From Bog-950 sp964493695 (GTDB lineage Bacteria; Bacteroidota; Bacteroidia; Chitinophagales; LD1): a stretch of DNA of 64,000 bases. This document shows, in pieces, positions 8,150-17,481 of the stretch. Below the pieces are notes generated by a model that saw only the letters and a program-made list of their open reading frames with translations, was not told where the DNA came from and did no database searches. Made by a program: the position numbers and the translations under genes. Within the stretch, counting starts at the first letter, position 1, and every line of letters starts with the position of its first letter. The stretch lies in NCBI GenBank assembly GCA_964493695.1, contig CAZBPG010000007.1:1-64000 (forward strand), in the 5' to 3' direction.

Positions 8150-9033
8150 TACTCTTTGCTTTTATACGGAATCTTCTTCAGCGATTCGAAGAGTGTTTTG
8201 CATTTTTCCTCTCCGCTTGCATCGTTCATGGCAAATAACCAGTAGATTTCGTAATCGCCACCGTTCATCGCAAGTTGCATAGTTCCCTGCGATTTGTGTT
8301 CCGCAATTTCCCAGTTCACAATTATCTTATAGGTAAGTTTATTCTTATAGCCAAATCCAACAGTTTTGTCGAACAGATAAACTGCATCCTTACCGACTAC
8401 TTTGGTTTCGGTATAATCTTTCAATTGCTGAAATTGAAAGGTGTCTTTCAAATTGGAAACAGAAACACCCAGCACAACCGGTCGCTGATTTTGTGGCAAC
8501 GATTGAACGGTTCGCAAGGCAAGAAGTGTTGCGGCTTTATGATGCGCATGAGTTTCGGGAACCGGTAATAAGCAAAACAAAAAATCGTATTTCGTAGTTG
8601 TCATAACTTCCGTCAGACGCGTAGTTACCCAAGGCACATTCCAGGTAGTGTCAAGTGGCTCGCGTTCGTCCAAACCATAGTGCGCATCCTTTTGGTCAAG
8701 AAAGAAGATGTTGTTCGTGCCGATAATCTTTCCGGCATTGATTAGTTCCTGTTTGCGAATGCGCGGCAAATTTTCTCTGCCAATTTTTTCATCGGTTAGC
8801 TCCAGGCCGTAATAAGCCTCTGCCAACGTGGAATATTTGTAGCCGCCTTCTCCATTAGTAATAACACACTGGTCAACCGTGCCGTTTAATTCGTGTGTAA
8901 TTTTATAAATGGTGGCAGCCATAGCCGTTTCATCATCGGGGTGCGCGGTTACCACTAAAACTTTGGGACCCGTCTTCTGCGCTTCTGTTTGAATAGATAA
9001 CGCAAGCAACGAAAGGAGAAAAACATTTTTCAT
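8146..9033 (-). CDS. Secreted PIG-L/LmbE family deacetylase
   Basis: A signal peptide (to about residue 19) precedes the zinc-binding AHPDDE motif (residues 30-35), and a later HAHH segment supplies further metal ligands. The family removes acetyl groups from N-acetylglucosamine-type sugars. The 295-residue length and export signal argue against this being the cytoplasmic bacillithiol enzyme BshB, although BshA is encoded in the same window. The substrate is unknown. Its start is only 31 bp from the divergent permease start. Confidence 0.85.
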   Translation of the reverse strand: MKNVFLLSLLALSIQTEAQKTGPKVLVVTAHPDDETAMAATIYKITHELNGTVDQCVITNGEGGYKYSTLAEAYYGLELTDEKIGRENLPRIRKQELINAGKIIGTNNIFFLDQKDAHYGLDEREPLDTTWNVPWVTTRLTEVMTTTKYDFLFCLLPVPETHAHHKAATLLALRTVQSLPQNQRPVVLGVSVSNLKDTFQFQQLKDYTETKVVGKDAVYLFDKTVGFGYKNKLTYKIIVNWEIAEHKSQGTMQLAMNGGDYEIYWLFAMNDASGEEKCKTLFESLKKIPYKSKEY

Positions 9034-9064
9034 ATCGTAAACTTAGCAATCATAAATTCACTTT

Positions 9065-10378
9065 GTGAACAGGCTCATACGCGGATTAAGTTTACGACAA
9101 GCCGTTGCTATAAACACTATTGACATGGTGGGCATTGGTCCGTTCATTACCATTCCATTTATCATTGGAGCCATGAATGGCCCGCAGTGTATTCTGGCAT
9201 GGGTGCTGGGTGCGGTGCTTTCTTTTGCCGATGGCTCTGTTTGGGCAGAACTTGGCGCTAAATGGCCCGAAGCCGGAGGCAGCTACTCCTTTCTGCAAAA
9301 CCTTTACGGCAAGAAAAAATGCGGAAGACTACTTTCATTCCTTTACATCTGGCAAACAATTATTCAGGCACCATTGGTGGTAGCATCAGGTGCTATTGGT
9401 TTTTCGCAGTATCTCACTTTCTTAATTCCGCTTACAACCATTGAGCAAAAAATTGTTTCCGGTGCATTGGTTATTCTTATCACCATTCTACTCTACCGAA
9501 AGATTACCGACATCGGAAAAATTTCCGTGTTCATGGGGATGATAGTTGCCGGCACAATTCTATGGTTGATTTTAAGCGCTGTTCCGAATTTCAATTCATC
9601 GCTTGCATTTACTTATTCGAAAGATGCTTTTGACCTTACACCTGTTTTCTTTTTGGGATTGGGCCAGGCAAGTATTAAAACGGTTTATTCTTTTCTCGGC
9701 TACTATAACGTGTGTCATTTAGGCGGAGAGATTAAAGAACCGGAGCGCAATATTCCGCGCAGTATTTTTATTTCAATCGCCATCATTGCCGTACTGTATT
9801 TACTGATGCAGATTTCTGTGCTTGGAATTATTCCCTGGCAGGAGGCAAAAGACTCTCCGTTTATTGTCAGTTTATATTTCGAAAAAATTTACGGACATAC
9901 CATTGCGCTGGTGGCAACAGCTTTGGTTCTTTTCATAGCTATTACCTCTCTGTTTGCTGTCTTGCTTGGTTATTCGCGAGTGCCTTATGCTGCAGCAGTA
10001 GATGGAAATTTCTTTTCTGTGTTCGGTAAACTGCATCCAACCAAGCACTTTCCGCATGTTTCATTATTGATTCTTGCCGGAGTAGCTTTTGTTTTCAGTT
10101 TGCTGTTTAAAATGAAGGAGGTCATCACTGCCATTATCGTGATGCGGATTATCGTTCAGTTTCTGGGGCAAAGCATAGGTATTCTTCTCTATCACAAAAA
10201 GCACAACAATGAAAAATTTCCTTTCCGCATGTGGCTTTATCCCTTACCCGCATTTGTTGGAATTATAGTGTGGCTTTTCATTTTCTTTTCTGCCGATTGG
10301 TTTTACATAACTGGTGCAATAGGCGTAATAGCATTGGGTTGTTTGGTTTATTGGCTGAAAGAAAAACGAACTGCTTAG
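9065..10378 (+). CDS. APC family amino-acid permease
   Basis: This 437-residue protein has about 12 predicted membrane helices. The N-terminal pattern (LSLRQAVAINTIDMVGIGPFITIP) is that of amino acid-polyamine-organocation transporters, with the unwound first helix around VGIGPF. I keep the GTG start because the conserved first helix begins about 14 residues later. Substrate specificity cannot be read from the sequence. The following thr operon starts 82 bp downstream on the same strand. Confidence 0.85.
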   Translation: MNRLIRGLSLRQAVAINTIDMVGIGPFITIPFIIGAMNGPQCILAWVLGAVLSFADGSVWAELGAKWPEAGGSYSFLQNLYGKKKCGRLLSFLYIWQTIIQAPLVVASGAIGFSQYLTFLIPLTTIEQKIVSGALVILITILLYRKITDIGKISVFMGMIVAGTILWLILSAVPNFNSSLAFTYSKDAFDLTPVFFLGLGQASIKTVYSFLGYYNVCHLGGEIKEPERNIPRSIFISIAIIAVLYLLMQISVLGIIPWQEAKDSPFIVSLYFEKIYGHTIALVATALVLFIAITSLFAVLLGYSRVPYAAAVDGNFFSVFGKLHPTKHFPHVSLLILAGVAFVFSLLFKMKEVITAIIVMRIIVQFLGQSIGILLYHKKHNNEKFPFRMWLYPLPAFVGIIVWLFIFFSADWFYITGAIGVIALGCLVYWLKEKRTA

Positions 10379-10460
10379 TGTCCATTTTGGGTTTGTGTTG
10401 TTTAAAAACTCGCTCACATTCCATCTTAAAGCATTGGATATTCGCCCAAAAGAAAAGCAG

Positions 10461-12899
10461 ATGCAGGTTTTAAAGTTCGGAGGCACGTCCGTTGCCAATG
10501 CAGAAAATATTTCGAAGACCATCGCCATAGTGCAGAAAGCCCTTACAAAAGGAAAAACTATGGTGGTTGTTTCCGCCTTGGGCGGAACAACCGATATGTT
10601 GATTGATGCGGGAAAATCAGCCGCTGGCGGAAATGAATCTTATAAAGAAAAGTTAAACGCAATTGAACAACGCCATCTGCAAACGGTAAAAGATTTAATA
10701 CCGGTGGCGATTCAAAGCGCTATTCTGAGTGAAGTAAAAAAACAAGGCAACGAACTCGAAGCTATCTGTGAAGGAATTTTTCTGCTGCGCGAATTATCTA
10801 ACCGTACCCTTGACCGGATTGTAAGCTTTGGCGAGCTGCTTTCGTCTATCATCATTTCGCACAAGTTGAAATCTCTCGATATTAAGCACGAGTGGAAAGA
10901 TTCGCGCGAGTTGATTGAAACAAATTCCAATTACACTTTTGCCGCGGTGAACTTTGATGCCACCAATAAAAAGATTAAAGCGTTTGTAAAGGAAAAACCT
11001 TCTTCGCTTTATTTGTTTCCGGGTTTTATTGCAAGCAATGCAGAAGGCATTACTACTACGCTCGGCCGTGGCGGTTCAGATTATACTGCTGCAATTTTAG
11101 CAGCAGCAGTTAAAGCCAATATGTTGGAAATTTGGACCGATGTGAGCGGCATGATGACGGCTGACCCGCGCCTGGTGCAAAATGTAAAAGTTATTCCGCG
11201 CATCTCATACCAGGAAGCAATGGAGCTTTCGCATTTTGGTGCAAAGGTTATTTATCCGCCAACCATTCAACCGGTGATGAGCTTGGGAATACCGCTGTGG
11301 ATTAAAAACACATTTGCTCCGGATGACGAAGGAACACTGATTGAAAATAAGACAGAGGCAAACCAAAACGTGGTATGCGGTATTTCGAGCATCGGTAAAG
11401 TTTCAATGTTATTGCTGGAAGGCAGCGGCATGATTGGCATTCCGGGATTTTCGAAACGACTGTTCGGTGCTCTTTCGAAAGAAAAGATAAATGTGATTTT
11501 GATTACCCAGAGTTCATCGGAGCATTCTATCTGTGTGGCTATTGATGAGGCGAACGCAGCCAAAGCAAAAGCAGCGGTTGATGGAGAATTCGAATTCGAA
11601 ATCGAAACGGGAAAACTGGAGCCGTTAAACGTTGAAAATTCGCTGGCTATTGTTGCGTTGGTTGGCGATAATATGAGAAATCATCCCGGCATAAGCGGGA
11701 GAATGTTTAGCGCCTTAGGAAAGAATGGAGTAAACATCCGCGCAATTGCGCAAGGCTCTTCTGAAAAAAATATTTCTGCCGTTATCACTTCACCGGATGT
11801 GAAGAAGGCGATCAACGTATTGCACGAAGAATTTTTTGAAACTGCTTACAAACAGATAAATCTTTTTATTGCCGGAGCAGGAAATGTAGGTAAGCGTTTA
11901 ATTGAACAATTGAAACAACAACAGGAATATTTGCAAACACATTTGCGTCTGAACTTTCGCGTAGCGGCTATTGCCAATAGCAGACAGGTGGCACTAAACG
12001 AAGAAGGAATTGACTTGAGCAATTGGGAAACCGAACTGAAGAAGGCAGCGCCCATGAAATTAAATGAACTGGTGAAATTTATTAGGGAAAAGAATTTGCG
12101 CAATTCTGTTTTTGTAGATGTCACCGCCAATGAAGAGGTTTCAAAAACTTATGCCTCATTGTTACAAAGAAGTGTATCGGTGGTGGCGTGCAATAAAATT
12201 GCAGCATCTTCTTCTTTCAGCAATTATGAGCGGCTTAAAAGCACAGCGCGCGAATTCAACACTTCATTTCTCTTTGAAACCAATGTAGGTGCCGGACTGC
12301 CCGTTATAGGCACACTGAACGACTTAATGAAAAGCGGTGATGAAGTACAAAAGATACAGGCAGTGCTTTCGGGCACCTTGAACTTTGTTTTTAATAACTA
12401 CAACGGAACAAAAACGTTTGCCAGTGTGGTAAAGCAGGCGCAAGATGAAGGCTACACCGAACCGGACCCGCGACTGGATTTAGGCGGAACAGATGTCATG
12501 CGCAAGATTTTGATTCTTGCGCGCGAAGCAGGAAACAAAATGGAGATGGGCGATATAGCAAACGATGTTTTTCTACCGGAAGAATGTATGCAAGGCGATG
12601 TGACGTCTTTCTACAAAACATTGGAGAAACACGAAGCGCATTTCAAAAAAATGTACGATGCTGCTGCGGCTAAGGATTGCAAGCTGAAGTTTGTTGCACA
12701 ACTGGAAAACGGAAAAGCATCGGTGGGCTTGCAGCATATTGGCAAGGAACACGACCTGTATCATTTGTACGGCAAGGACAATGTAGTTTTGTTTTATACC
12801 CGCAGGTATTCACAACAACCACTGGTGATAAAAGGTGCCGGAGCCGGTGCCGATGTAACTGCCTCAGGAGTGTTTGCCGATATTTTAAGAGCTGTTTGA
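10461..12899 (+). CDS. thrA: Bifunctional aspartate kinase / homoserine dehydrogenase I
   Basis: This is an 812-residue fusion. The N-terminal aspartokinase opens with MQVLKFGGTSVANAEN and has the TTLGRGGSDYTA segment near residue 195. A pair of ACT-type regulatory domains follows (about 300-460), then homoserine dehydrogenase (VLSGTLNFVFNNYNG). The enzyme catalyses the first and third steps from aspartate to threonine and methionine. I chose the ATG at 10461 because FGGTSV must lie near the N-terminus. It is the first gene of thrA-thrB-thrC, with thrB starting 2 nt after its stop. I see no leader-peptide attenuator upstream. Confidence 0.96.
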   Translation: MQVLKFGGTSVANAENISKTIAIVQKALTKGKTMVVVSALGGTTDMLIDAGKSAAGGNESYKEKLNAIEQRHLQTVKDLIPVAIQSAILSEVKKQGNELEAICEGIFLLRELSNRTLDRIVSFGELLSSIIISHKLKSLDIKHEWKDSRELIETNSNYTFAAVNFDATNKKIKAFVKEKPSSLYLFPGFIASNAEGITTTLGRGGSDYTAAILAAAVKANMLEIWTDVSGMMTADPRLVQNVKVIPRISYQEAMELSHFGAKVIYPPTIQPVMSLGIPLWIKNTFAPDDEGTLIENKTEANQNVVCGISSIGKVSMLLLEGSGMIGIPGFSKRLFGALSKEKINVILITQSSSEHSICVAIDEANAAKAKAAVDGEFEFEIETGKLEPLNVENSLAIVALVGDNMRNHPGISGRMFSALGKNGVNIRAIAQGSSEKNISAVITSPDVKKAINVLHEEFFETAYKQINLFIAGAGNVGKRLIEQLKQQQEYLQTHLRLNFRVAAIANSRQVALNEEGIDLSNWETELKKAAPMKLNELVKFIREKNLRNSVFVDVTANEEVSKTYASLLQRSVSVVACNKIAASSSFSNYERLKSTAREFNTSFLFETNVGAGLPVIGTLNDLMKSGDEVQKIQAVLSGTLNFVFNNYNGTKTFASVVKQAQDEGYTEPDPRLDLGGTDVMRKILILAREAGNKMEMGDIANDVFLPEECMQGDVTSFYKTLEKHEAHFKKMYDAAAAKDCKLKFVAQLENGKASVGLQHIGKEHDLYHLYGKDNVVLFYTRRYSQQPLVIKGAGAGADVTASGVFADILRAV

Positions 12900-12901
12900 T
12901 T

Positions 12902-13825
12902 ATGACACAAGTAACCGTTTTATCGCCTGCTACTGTTGCCAACATTGTTTGCGGTTTTGATGTGCTGGGTTTAGCCCTTAACGCGCCCAGCGATAAACTG
13001 GTAATGCGGCTACTTGATAAAAGAGAAATCCGCATTATAAATAAAGATAGCTACCATCTTCCGGTTGAACCGGAGAAAAATGTTTTTGGAGGAGCATTGC
13101 TGGCCATGATACGCGAGGTGAATGAAGAAATAGGTTTTGAAATTGAAAGCACAAAAGTGATAAAGCCGGGAAGCGGCATTGGCTCAAGCGCGGCAAGTGC
13201 AGCCGGTGCGGTGGTGGGCGCGAATCATTTGCTCGGTAACCGGTTTGCCAAACAGGAACTTGTGCAGTTTGCTACTTATGGTGAACAGGTGGCATCCGGT
13301 TCGCGGCATGCCGATAATATTGCCCCCTGTATTTACGGAGGCGTTACGCTTATCCGAAGTAACGAGCCGCTCGATATTATCCCGTTGAATTTTCCTCCTC
13401 TTTATGTAACGGTTATTCATCCACAAATTGAAGTGAAGACCAGTTACGCACGCGAAATTTTGCCTAAACAGGTTTCATTAAAAGATGCCGTTACGCAATG
13501 GGCCAATGTTGGCGGTTTGGTGGCGGGCTTTATGAAACAGGATTACGATTTAATTGGCCGCTCGCTGCAAGATGTTTTGATAGAACCCGTGCGCAGCAAA
13601 CTCATTCCGGGTTTTGATGAGATAAAAAAGCTAAGCAAAGAAGCCGGTGCGCTGGGCGGAGGCATATCCGGTTCCGGTCCATCAGTGTTTATGTTGAGTA
13701 AAGACGAAGCAACAGCTAAAGCAGTTGAGCAGGCCATGCGCAGGGTTTATGAAAAAGTAGGAGTTGATTTTCATATTCATTTAACTACAGTGAATTCACG
13801 CGGGGTGGAAGTTGTAAATTCTTAA
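12902..13825 (+). CDS. thrB: Homoserine kinase
   Basis: This 307-residue GHMP kinase phosphorylates homoserine using ATP. The ATP-binding GSGIGSSAASAAGAV segment and the C-terminal GGGISGSGPSVF loop are typical. I placed the start at 12902, two bases after the thrA stop, because the conserved N-terminus begins with MTQVTVLSPATVANI; a longer frame overlapping thrA is not supported. thrC begins 5 nt downstream. Confidence 0.95.
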   Translation: MTQVTVLSPATVANIVCGFDVLGLALNAPSDKLVMRLLDKREIRIINKDSYHLPVEPEKNVFGGALLAMIREVNEEIGFEIESTKVIKPGSGIGSSAASAAGAVVGANHLLGNRFAKQELVQFATYGEQVASGSRHADNIAPCIYGGVTLIRSNEPLDIIPLNFPPLYVTVIHPQIEVKTSYAREILPKQVSLKDAVTQWANVGGLVAGFMKQDYDLIGRSLQDVLIEPVRSKLIPGFDEIKKLSKEAGALGGGISGSGPSVFMLSKDEATAKAVEQAMRRVYEKVGVDFHIHLTTVNSRGVEVVNS

Positions 13826-13830
13826 CACAG

Positions 13831-15123
13831 ATGCTTTACCATAGCACCAGTAACAATTCAGAGAAGGCAGATTTCAGGGAAGCCACCATTCGCGGGCAGG
13901 CACCGGATAAAGGTTTGTATTTTCCCGACAGCATTCCGGTGTTATCGAAGGCGTTTCTTTCTTCTTTCAAACAAAAATCAAAAGCGCAGATTGCCTTTGA
14001 AGTTATTCGCCCTTATGTGGGCGATACAATTAATGAGCCGGATTTGTTTCAAATCTGTGAGCATACCGTCAGCTTTGATTTTCCGCTCGTAAAAGTTACA
14101 GATAACATTTCTTCTCTCGAGTTGTTTCACGGACCAACGCTGGCGTTTAAAGATGTGGGCGCCAGATTCATGAGCCGTTGCCTGGGTTATTTTTCTAAAA
14201 CCAATCAACGCAGGGTAACGGTGTTAGTAGCTACCTCCGGTGATACAGGCAGCGCGGTGGCAAATGGTTTTCTCGGTGTAGAGGGGGTGGATGTGGTTAT
14301 TCTTTATCCATCCCGGAAAGTGAGCAGGATTCAGGAATTGCAATTAACTACACTCGGGCGAAATATTACAGCACTTGAAGTGCAGGGCACTTTTGATGAC
14401 TGTCAGCAGATGGTGAAGCAGGCGTTTATGGATGCCGAACTGAACGAAAAGCATTTTCTCACTTCGGCTAACTCTATAAATGTAGCGCGCTGGCTGCCAC
14501 AGCAGTTTTATTATTTCTACGCATTGCAGCAATGGGAACACGATGAACCATCGGTAGTGTGTGTGCCCAGCGGAAACTTCGGGAATATTTGTGCCGGTCT
14601 GCTGGCTGCGGCTTCCGGTTTACCGGTAAAGCATTTTGTGGCGGCCTGTAACAGCAACGATGTGTTTACCAAGTATCTTTCATCCGGTGAGTTGCATTCA
14701 CAACAGGCTATTGCTACTATTTCAAACGCAATGGATGTAGGAAACCCCAGCAATCTGGTTCGGTTGCTTGAGTTATTCGGTCACGATTATTCGCGCATCA
14801 AAAATTTTATCAGCAGTTATTCTGTCAGCGATAAAGAAACGGCTGAAACTATTTCCCGCGTTTACAAAGAGTATAACTACACGCTTGACCCGCATGGTGC
14901 GGTAGCTTATGCAGCGATTGAAAGGTACCTTTCCGAAAACCAGCCTTCAAAAGGATTGTTTTTAGAAACTGCCCATCCGGTTAAGTTCAGCGAAGTGGTG
15001 GAAAGGGCAACCGGTTCGGTTGTTGAAGTTCCGGATTCTATGAAGCACCTTCTGCATCTGAAAAAGAAAAGCATACCGATAGAAGCAAAATATGAAGCGC
15101 TGAAGAGTTTTCTTTCGGCTTAG
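13831..15123 (+). CDS. thrC: Threonine synthase
   Basis: This 430-residue PLP enzyme of fold type II converts O-phosphohomoserine to threonine. The PLP lysine is K107 in LAFKDVGARF, and TSGDTGSAVANGF binds the PLP phosphate side. It completes the thrABC operon, in the same order as in enterobacteria. A strong palindrome follows 5 nt after the stop. Confidence 0.95.
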   Translation: MLYHSTSNNSEKADFREATIRGQAPDKGLYFPDSIPVLSKAFLSSFKQKSKAQIAFEVIRPYVGDTINEPDLFQICEHTVSFDFPLVKVTDNISSLELFHGPTLAFKDVGARFMSRCLGYFSKTNQRRVTVLVATSGDTGSAVANGFLGVEGVDVVILYPSRKVSRIQELQLTTLGRNITALEVQGTFDDCQQMVKQAFMDAELNEKHFLTSANSINVARWLPQQFYYFYALQQWEHDEPSVVCVPSGNFGNICAGLLAAASGLPVKHFVAACNSNDVFTKYLSSGELHSQQAIATISNAMDVGNPSNLVRLLELFGHDYSRIKNFISSYSVSDKETAETISRVYKEYNYTLDPHGAVAYAAIERYLSENQPSKGLFLETAHPVKFSEVVERATGSVVEVPDSMKHLLHLKKKSIPIEAKYEALKSFLSA

Positions 15124-15127
15124 CTAT

Positions 15128-15162
15128 TAAGTGTGCCACGGTTTTAAACCGTGGCACACTTA
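15128..15162. terminator. Bidirectional hairpin between thrC and the AI-2E gene
   Basis: A 35-nt near-perfect palindrome (arms TAAGTGTGCCACGGTTT and its complement) fills the gap between convergent genes. It probably terminates transcription from both sides. The extreme symmetry with almost no loop also fits the palindromic repeats seen elsewhere in the window. Confidence 0.7.
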
Positions 15163-15163
15163 C

Positions 15164-16183
15164 TTAATGTTCTTCACCGAGATATTCGTTGCGGTAGATT
15201 TTCAGCAACAGAATAAAGTAGGAGATGAGCAGGGGCCCGAAAATAATTCCTACAAAACCGAATACCGGAAGGCCAATGATTACCCCGAAGAAAGTAATGA
15301 GCGGATGAGTATCACCCAGCTTTTTCTGCACCACAAACCGGAACACATTATCCACGTTGGTAATAATAGCGCCCCCGTATATGAAGAGCCCGACTCCCTG
15401 CCAGTGGTGTCCACCGGCATAAAGAAAAACAGCCAGTGGAATCCAGACAATAGTGGTGCCCACTACCGGAAGCACACTCATAATGCCGGTAAGCACTGCC
15501 CAGAAAAAAGCCTCGTCCACACCAAAAATTAAATAACCGATAAAGGCCGTAACTGACTGGAGAGTGGCAAGCACCGGAATACCGATGGCGTTTGAAAAGG
15601 TTTGTGTCTTTAACTCGCTCAGCAGCAACCGGTCGTTGGTTTCGTTAAACGGCAAATTGTCGCGCACATAATTTTCAAATTGTCTGGCATTAGCCAGCAT
15701 AAAATACAGGAGAAAGTAGAGCACAAACACATCGGCTACAGCACTAAGTGTGGCAGAAAGAAACCCCGGCACCACATCAGCCGCCAGCGAAGTAAGTTTG
15801 CTGACCGCATCCTGCGAAAGTAAGTCAACGCCTAAGAAGTCTTTTGCTACGTTGCTTTGTTCCTGCACCAAACGAAGAATGTCCTCATAATGATTTATCA
15901 GGTAACTCACCTTGCCCGATAGCATAAGCGAAACCAACAGCACCGGTAACACCAGCACTAAAAACGAAGCCATCATCATGACCGAAACGGCCAGTGTTTT
16001 ATTCCATTTACGCCTGGCGCTTTCGGTGAGATAAAAAACCGGTTTACGCAGCAACACATAGAAAACAACAGCACCGAGAACGGCACTCAAAAACCCTTTG
16101 AGCAACCAGAATAAGAAGCCGCCCAGCAGGAAAAGGGCGATAAGAAACAGCGATTGTTTGAGCTTGTCGTTATTCAAGTGCAT
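15164..16183 (-). CDS. AI-2E family transporter
   Basis: This 339-residue protein has about eight membrane helices in the TqsA/PerM/YdiK pattern: paired N-terminal helices, a soluble middle, then a helix cluster ending in a GPLLISYF segment. Family members export small molecules or autoinducer-2, and some are sodium/proton exchangers. The exact substrate cannot be assigned. It converges on thrC and diverges from the following YdcF-like gene. Confidence 0.85.
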   Translation of the reverse strand: MHLNNDKLKQSLFLIALFLLGGFLFWLLKGFLSAVLGAVVFYVLLRKPVFYLTESARRKWNKTLAVSVMMMASFLVLVLPVLLVSLMLSGKVSYLINHYEDILRLVQEQSNVAKDFLGVDLLSQDAVSKLTSLAADVVPGFLSATLSAVADVFVLYFLLYFMLANARQFENYVRDNLPFNETNDRLLLSELKTQTFSNAIGIPVLATLQSVTAFIGYLIFGVDEAFFWAVLTGIMSVLPVVGTTIVWIPLAVFLYAGGHHWQGVGLFIYGGAIITNVDNVFRFVVQKKLGDTHPLITFFGVIIGLPVFGFVGIIFGPLLISYFILLLKIYRNEYLGEEH

Positions 16184-16274
16184 ACAATAAAAATAGAAGT
16201 TAATAGTTATTATATAAGCAAGTCTTAAACAATTCTATGTATTACAGCCGTTACGCCACCAATTTCTTTTTTTT

Positions 16275-16886
16275 ATGAACCGGCTATATTTTTCTATGCT
16301 TTGCATCAGTTCAGTATTGGTAATGACCGGTTGTAGCCTGGTCAACCGCCTTGCCACTAACACACACGACAGCTTTCTGCTTACTGCGCCTTACGATGTA
16401 GTCATTGTTCCCGGTGTGCCGTTTGATACCGGTAAGGTAAATCAGATTTATAAAGCGCGGATGCTTTGGGCCAAGTGGCTTTTCGACAGAAAGATTGCGA
16501 AGAATATCATCTTTTCCGGTGGGGCGGTTCATACTCCGTTTGTGGAAGGTCAGGCTATGAAGATAATGGCCGACTCGATGGGGATTCCTTCTGAAAAAAC
16601 TTTTGCGGAGAGCCGAGCCGAACACAGCACCGAGAATGTAGATTTCGGAATTCAGTTAGCCCGGCAATTGGGTTTCAAAAAAATTGCCGTGGCCACCGAC
16701 CCGTTTCAATCGCATTTTATAAGGCGGTTTATACAGGCGTGTAAAATCAACATTGCGCTGGTGCCGTTTCCGTTGCAGATGATGCCGCTGTACTATAAGC
16801 GCACCGTGCCGCGCATTGATGCCAGAGAGGCATACGTAAAAAATTTTGTGCCGCCCGATAAACGCGAGGTGGCACAGCGCGATTAA
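16275..16886 (+). CDS. YdcF/SanA-like DUF218 lipoprotein
   Basis: This 203-residue protein has an N-terminal lipoprotein signal with MTGC (Cys20). The DUF218 core includes VVIVPGVPFD, IIFSGGAVHTPFVEGQAM and the acidic AESRAEHSTENV segment. SanA/ElyC relatives act in envelope integrity. The biochemical activity is unknown. It is followed 44 nt later by an SRPBCC gene on the same strand, so the two may be cotranscribed. Confidence 0.8.
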   Translation: MNRLYFSMLCISSVLVMTGCSLVNRLATNTHDSFLLTAPYDVVIVPGVPFDTGKVNQIYKARMLWAKWLFDRKIAKNIIFSGGAVHTPFVEGQAMKIMADSMGIPSEKTFAESRAEHSTENVDFGIQLARQLGFKKIAVATDPFQSHFIRRFIQACKINIALVPFPLQMMPLYYKRTVPRIDAREAYVKNFVPPDKREVAQRD

Positions 16887-16930
16887 TTCTGAACTTTTTC
16901 AGTTATAGTTTGTCTACTATTGAAAGACGT

Positions 16931-17398
16931 ATGAGCCAACTATATTCTTTTCAAACCATTCAAAAAATTCCGGCACCGGCAGATAAGGTGTGGGAATTTA
17001 TTTCATCTCCTGATAATTTGAAAGTAATAACGCCACCGGGTATGGCGTTTGAAGTAATTTCCGATACGCCCAGCGATAAAATGTATGCCGGTTTAATTAT
17101 TGCCTATAAGGTGAGTCCGCTGTTGGGTATTAAACTGAATTGGGTGACTGAGATTACGCATGTGAAGGAAGGCGAATACTTTGTGGATGAACAACGTTTT
17201 GGTCCTTACGCCTTATGGCACCATAAACATTTTATTAAACCGATTGAGCGCGGAGTGGAGATGACCGACATTGTTCACTATAAAATTCCTTTCGGAATTT
17301 TAGGTGATGTGGCCAATGCATTGTTTGTTCGGAGTAAACTGAAAGAAATTTTCGACTACCGGTTTAAGAAGGTGGAAGAGATATTCGGGAAGTATTAA
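16931..17398 (+). CDS. SRPBCC/START-fold protein
   Basis: This protein of about 155 residues has the ligand-binding SRPBCC pattern (FQTIQKIPAPADKVWEFISSPDNL at the N-terminus, a long C-terminal helix FDYRFKKVEEIF). Members bind hydrophobic ligands or modify lipids. The ligand is not predictable. I prefer ATG 16931 to 16910 because the fold begins immediately after it. Confidence 0.8.
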   Translation: MSQLYSFQTIQKIPAPADKVWEFISSPDNLKVITPPGMAFEVISDTPSDKMYAGLIIAYKVSPLLGIKLNWVTEITHVKEGEYFVDEQRFGPYALWHHKHFIKPIERGVEMTDIVHYKIPFGILGDVANALFVRSKLKEIFDYRFKKVEEIFGKY

Positions 17399-17401
17399 AA
17401 A

Positions 17402-17432
17402 GCGATGCCATCTCTTTGAGAGATGGCATCGC
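17402..17432. terminator. Hairpin, 14-bp perfect stem
   Basis: Arms GCGATGCCATCTCT and complement enclose a 3-nt loop just after the SRPBCC gene. It is the first of two tandem palindromes between convergent genes and probably acts as a terminator. Confidence 0.7.
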
Positions 17433-17441
17433 TGCGATAGA

Positions 17442-17474
17442 AACCCCGAAAGGGTTCTAAACCCTTTCGGGGTT
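17442..17474. repeat. AACCCCGAAAGGGTT palindromic repeat
   Basis: A perfect 15-bp inverted repeat with a 3-nt loop lies directly after the stop of the adhesin-like gene. The same palindrome occurs at 61255-61285, an asymmetric version at 37421-37447 and a half copy at 41924-41942, so it is a dispersed element often found at 3' ends and may serve as a terminator. Confidence 0.8.
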
Positions 17475-17481
17475 GGAAATT

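Noticed and set aside
8146..9033. PIG-L deacetylase as bacillithiol BshB
   Set aside because: It has a signal peptide and is longer than BshB, and BshB must act in the cytoplasm.
10379..10460. Leader peptide or attenuator for the thr operon
   Set aside because: No run of Thr/Ile codons and no terminator hairpin was found.
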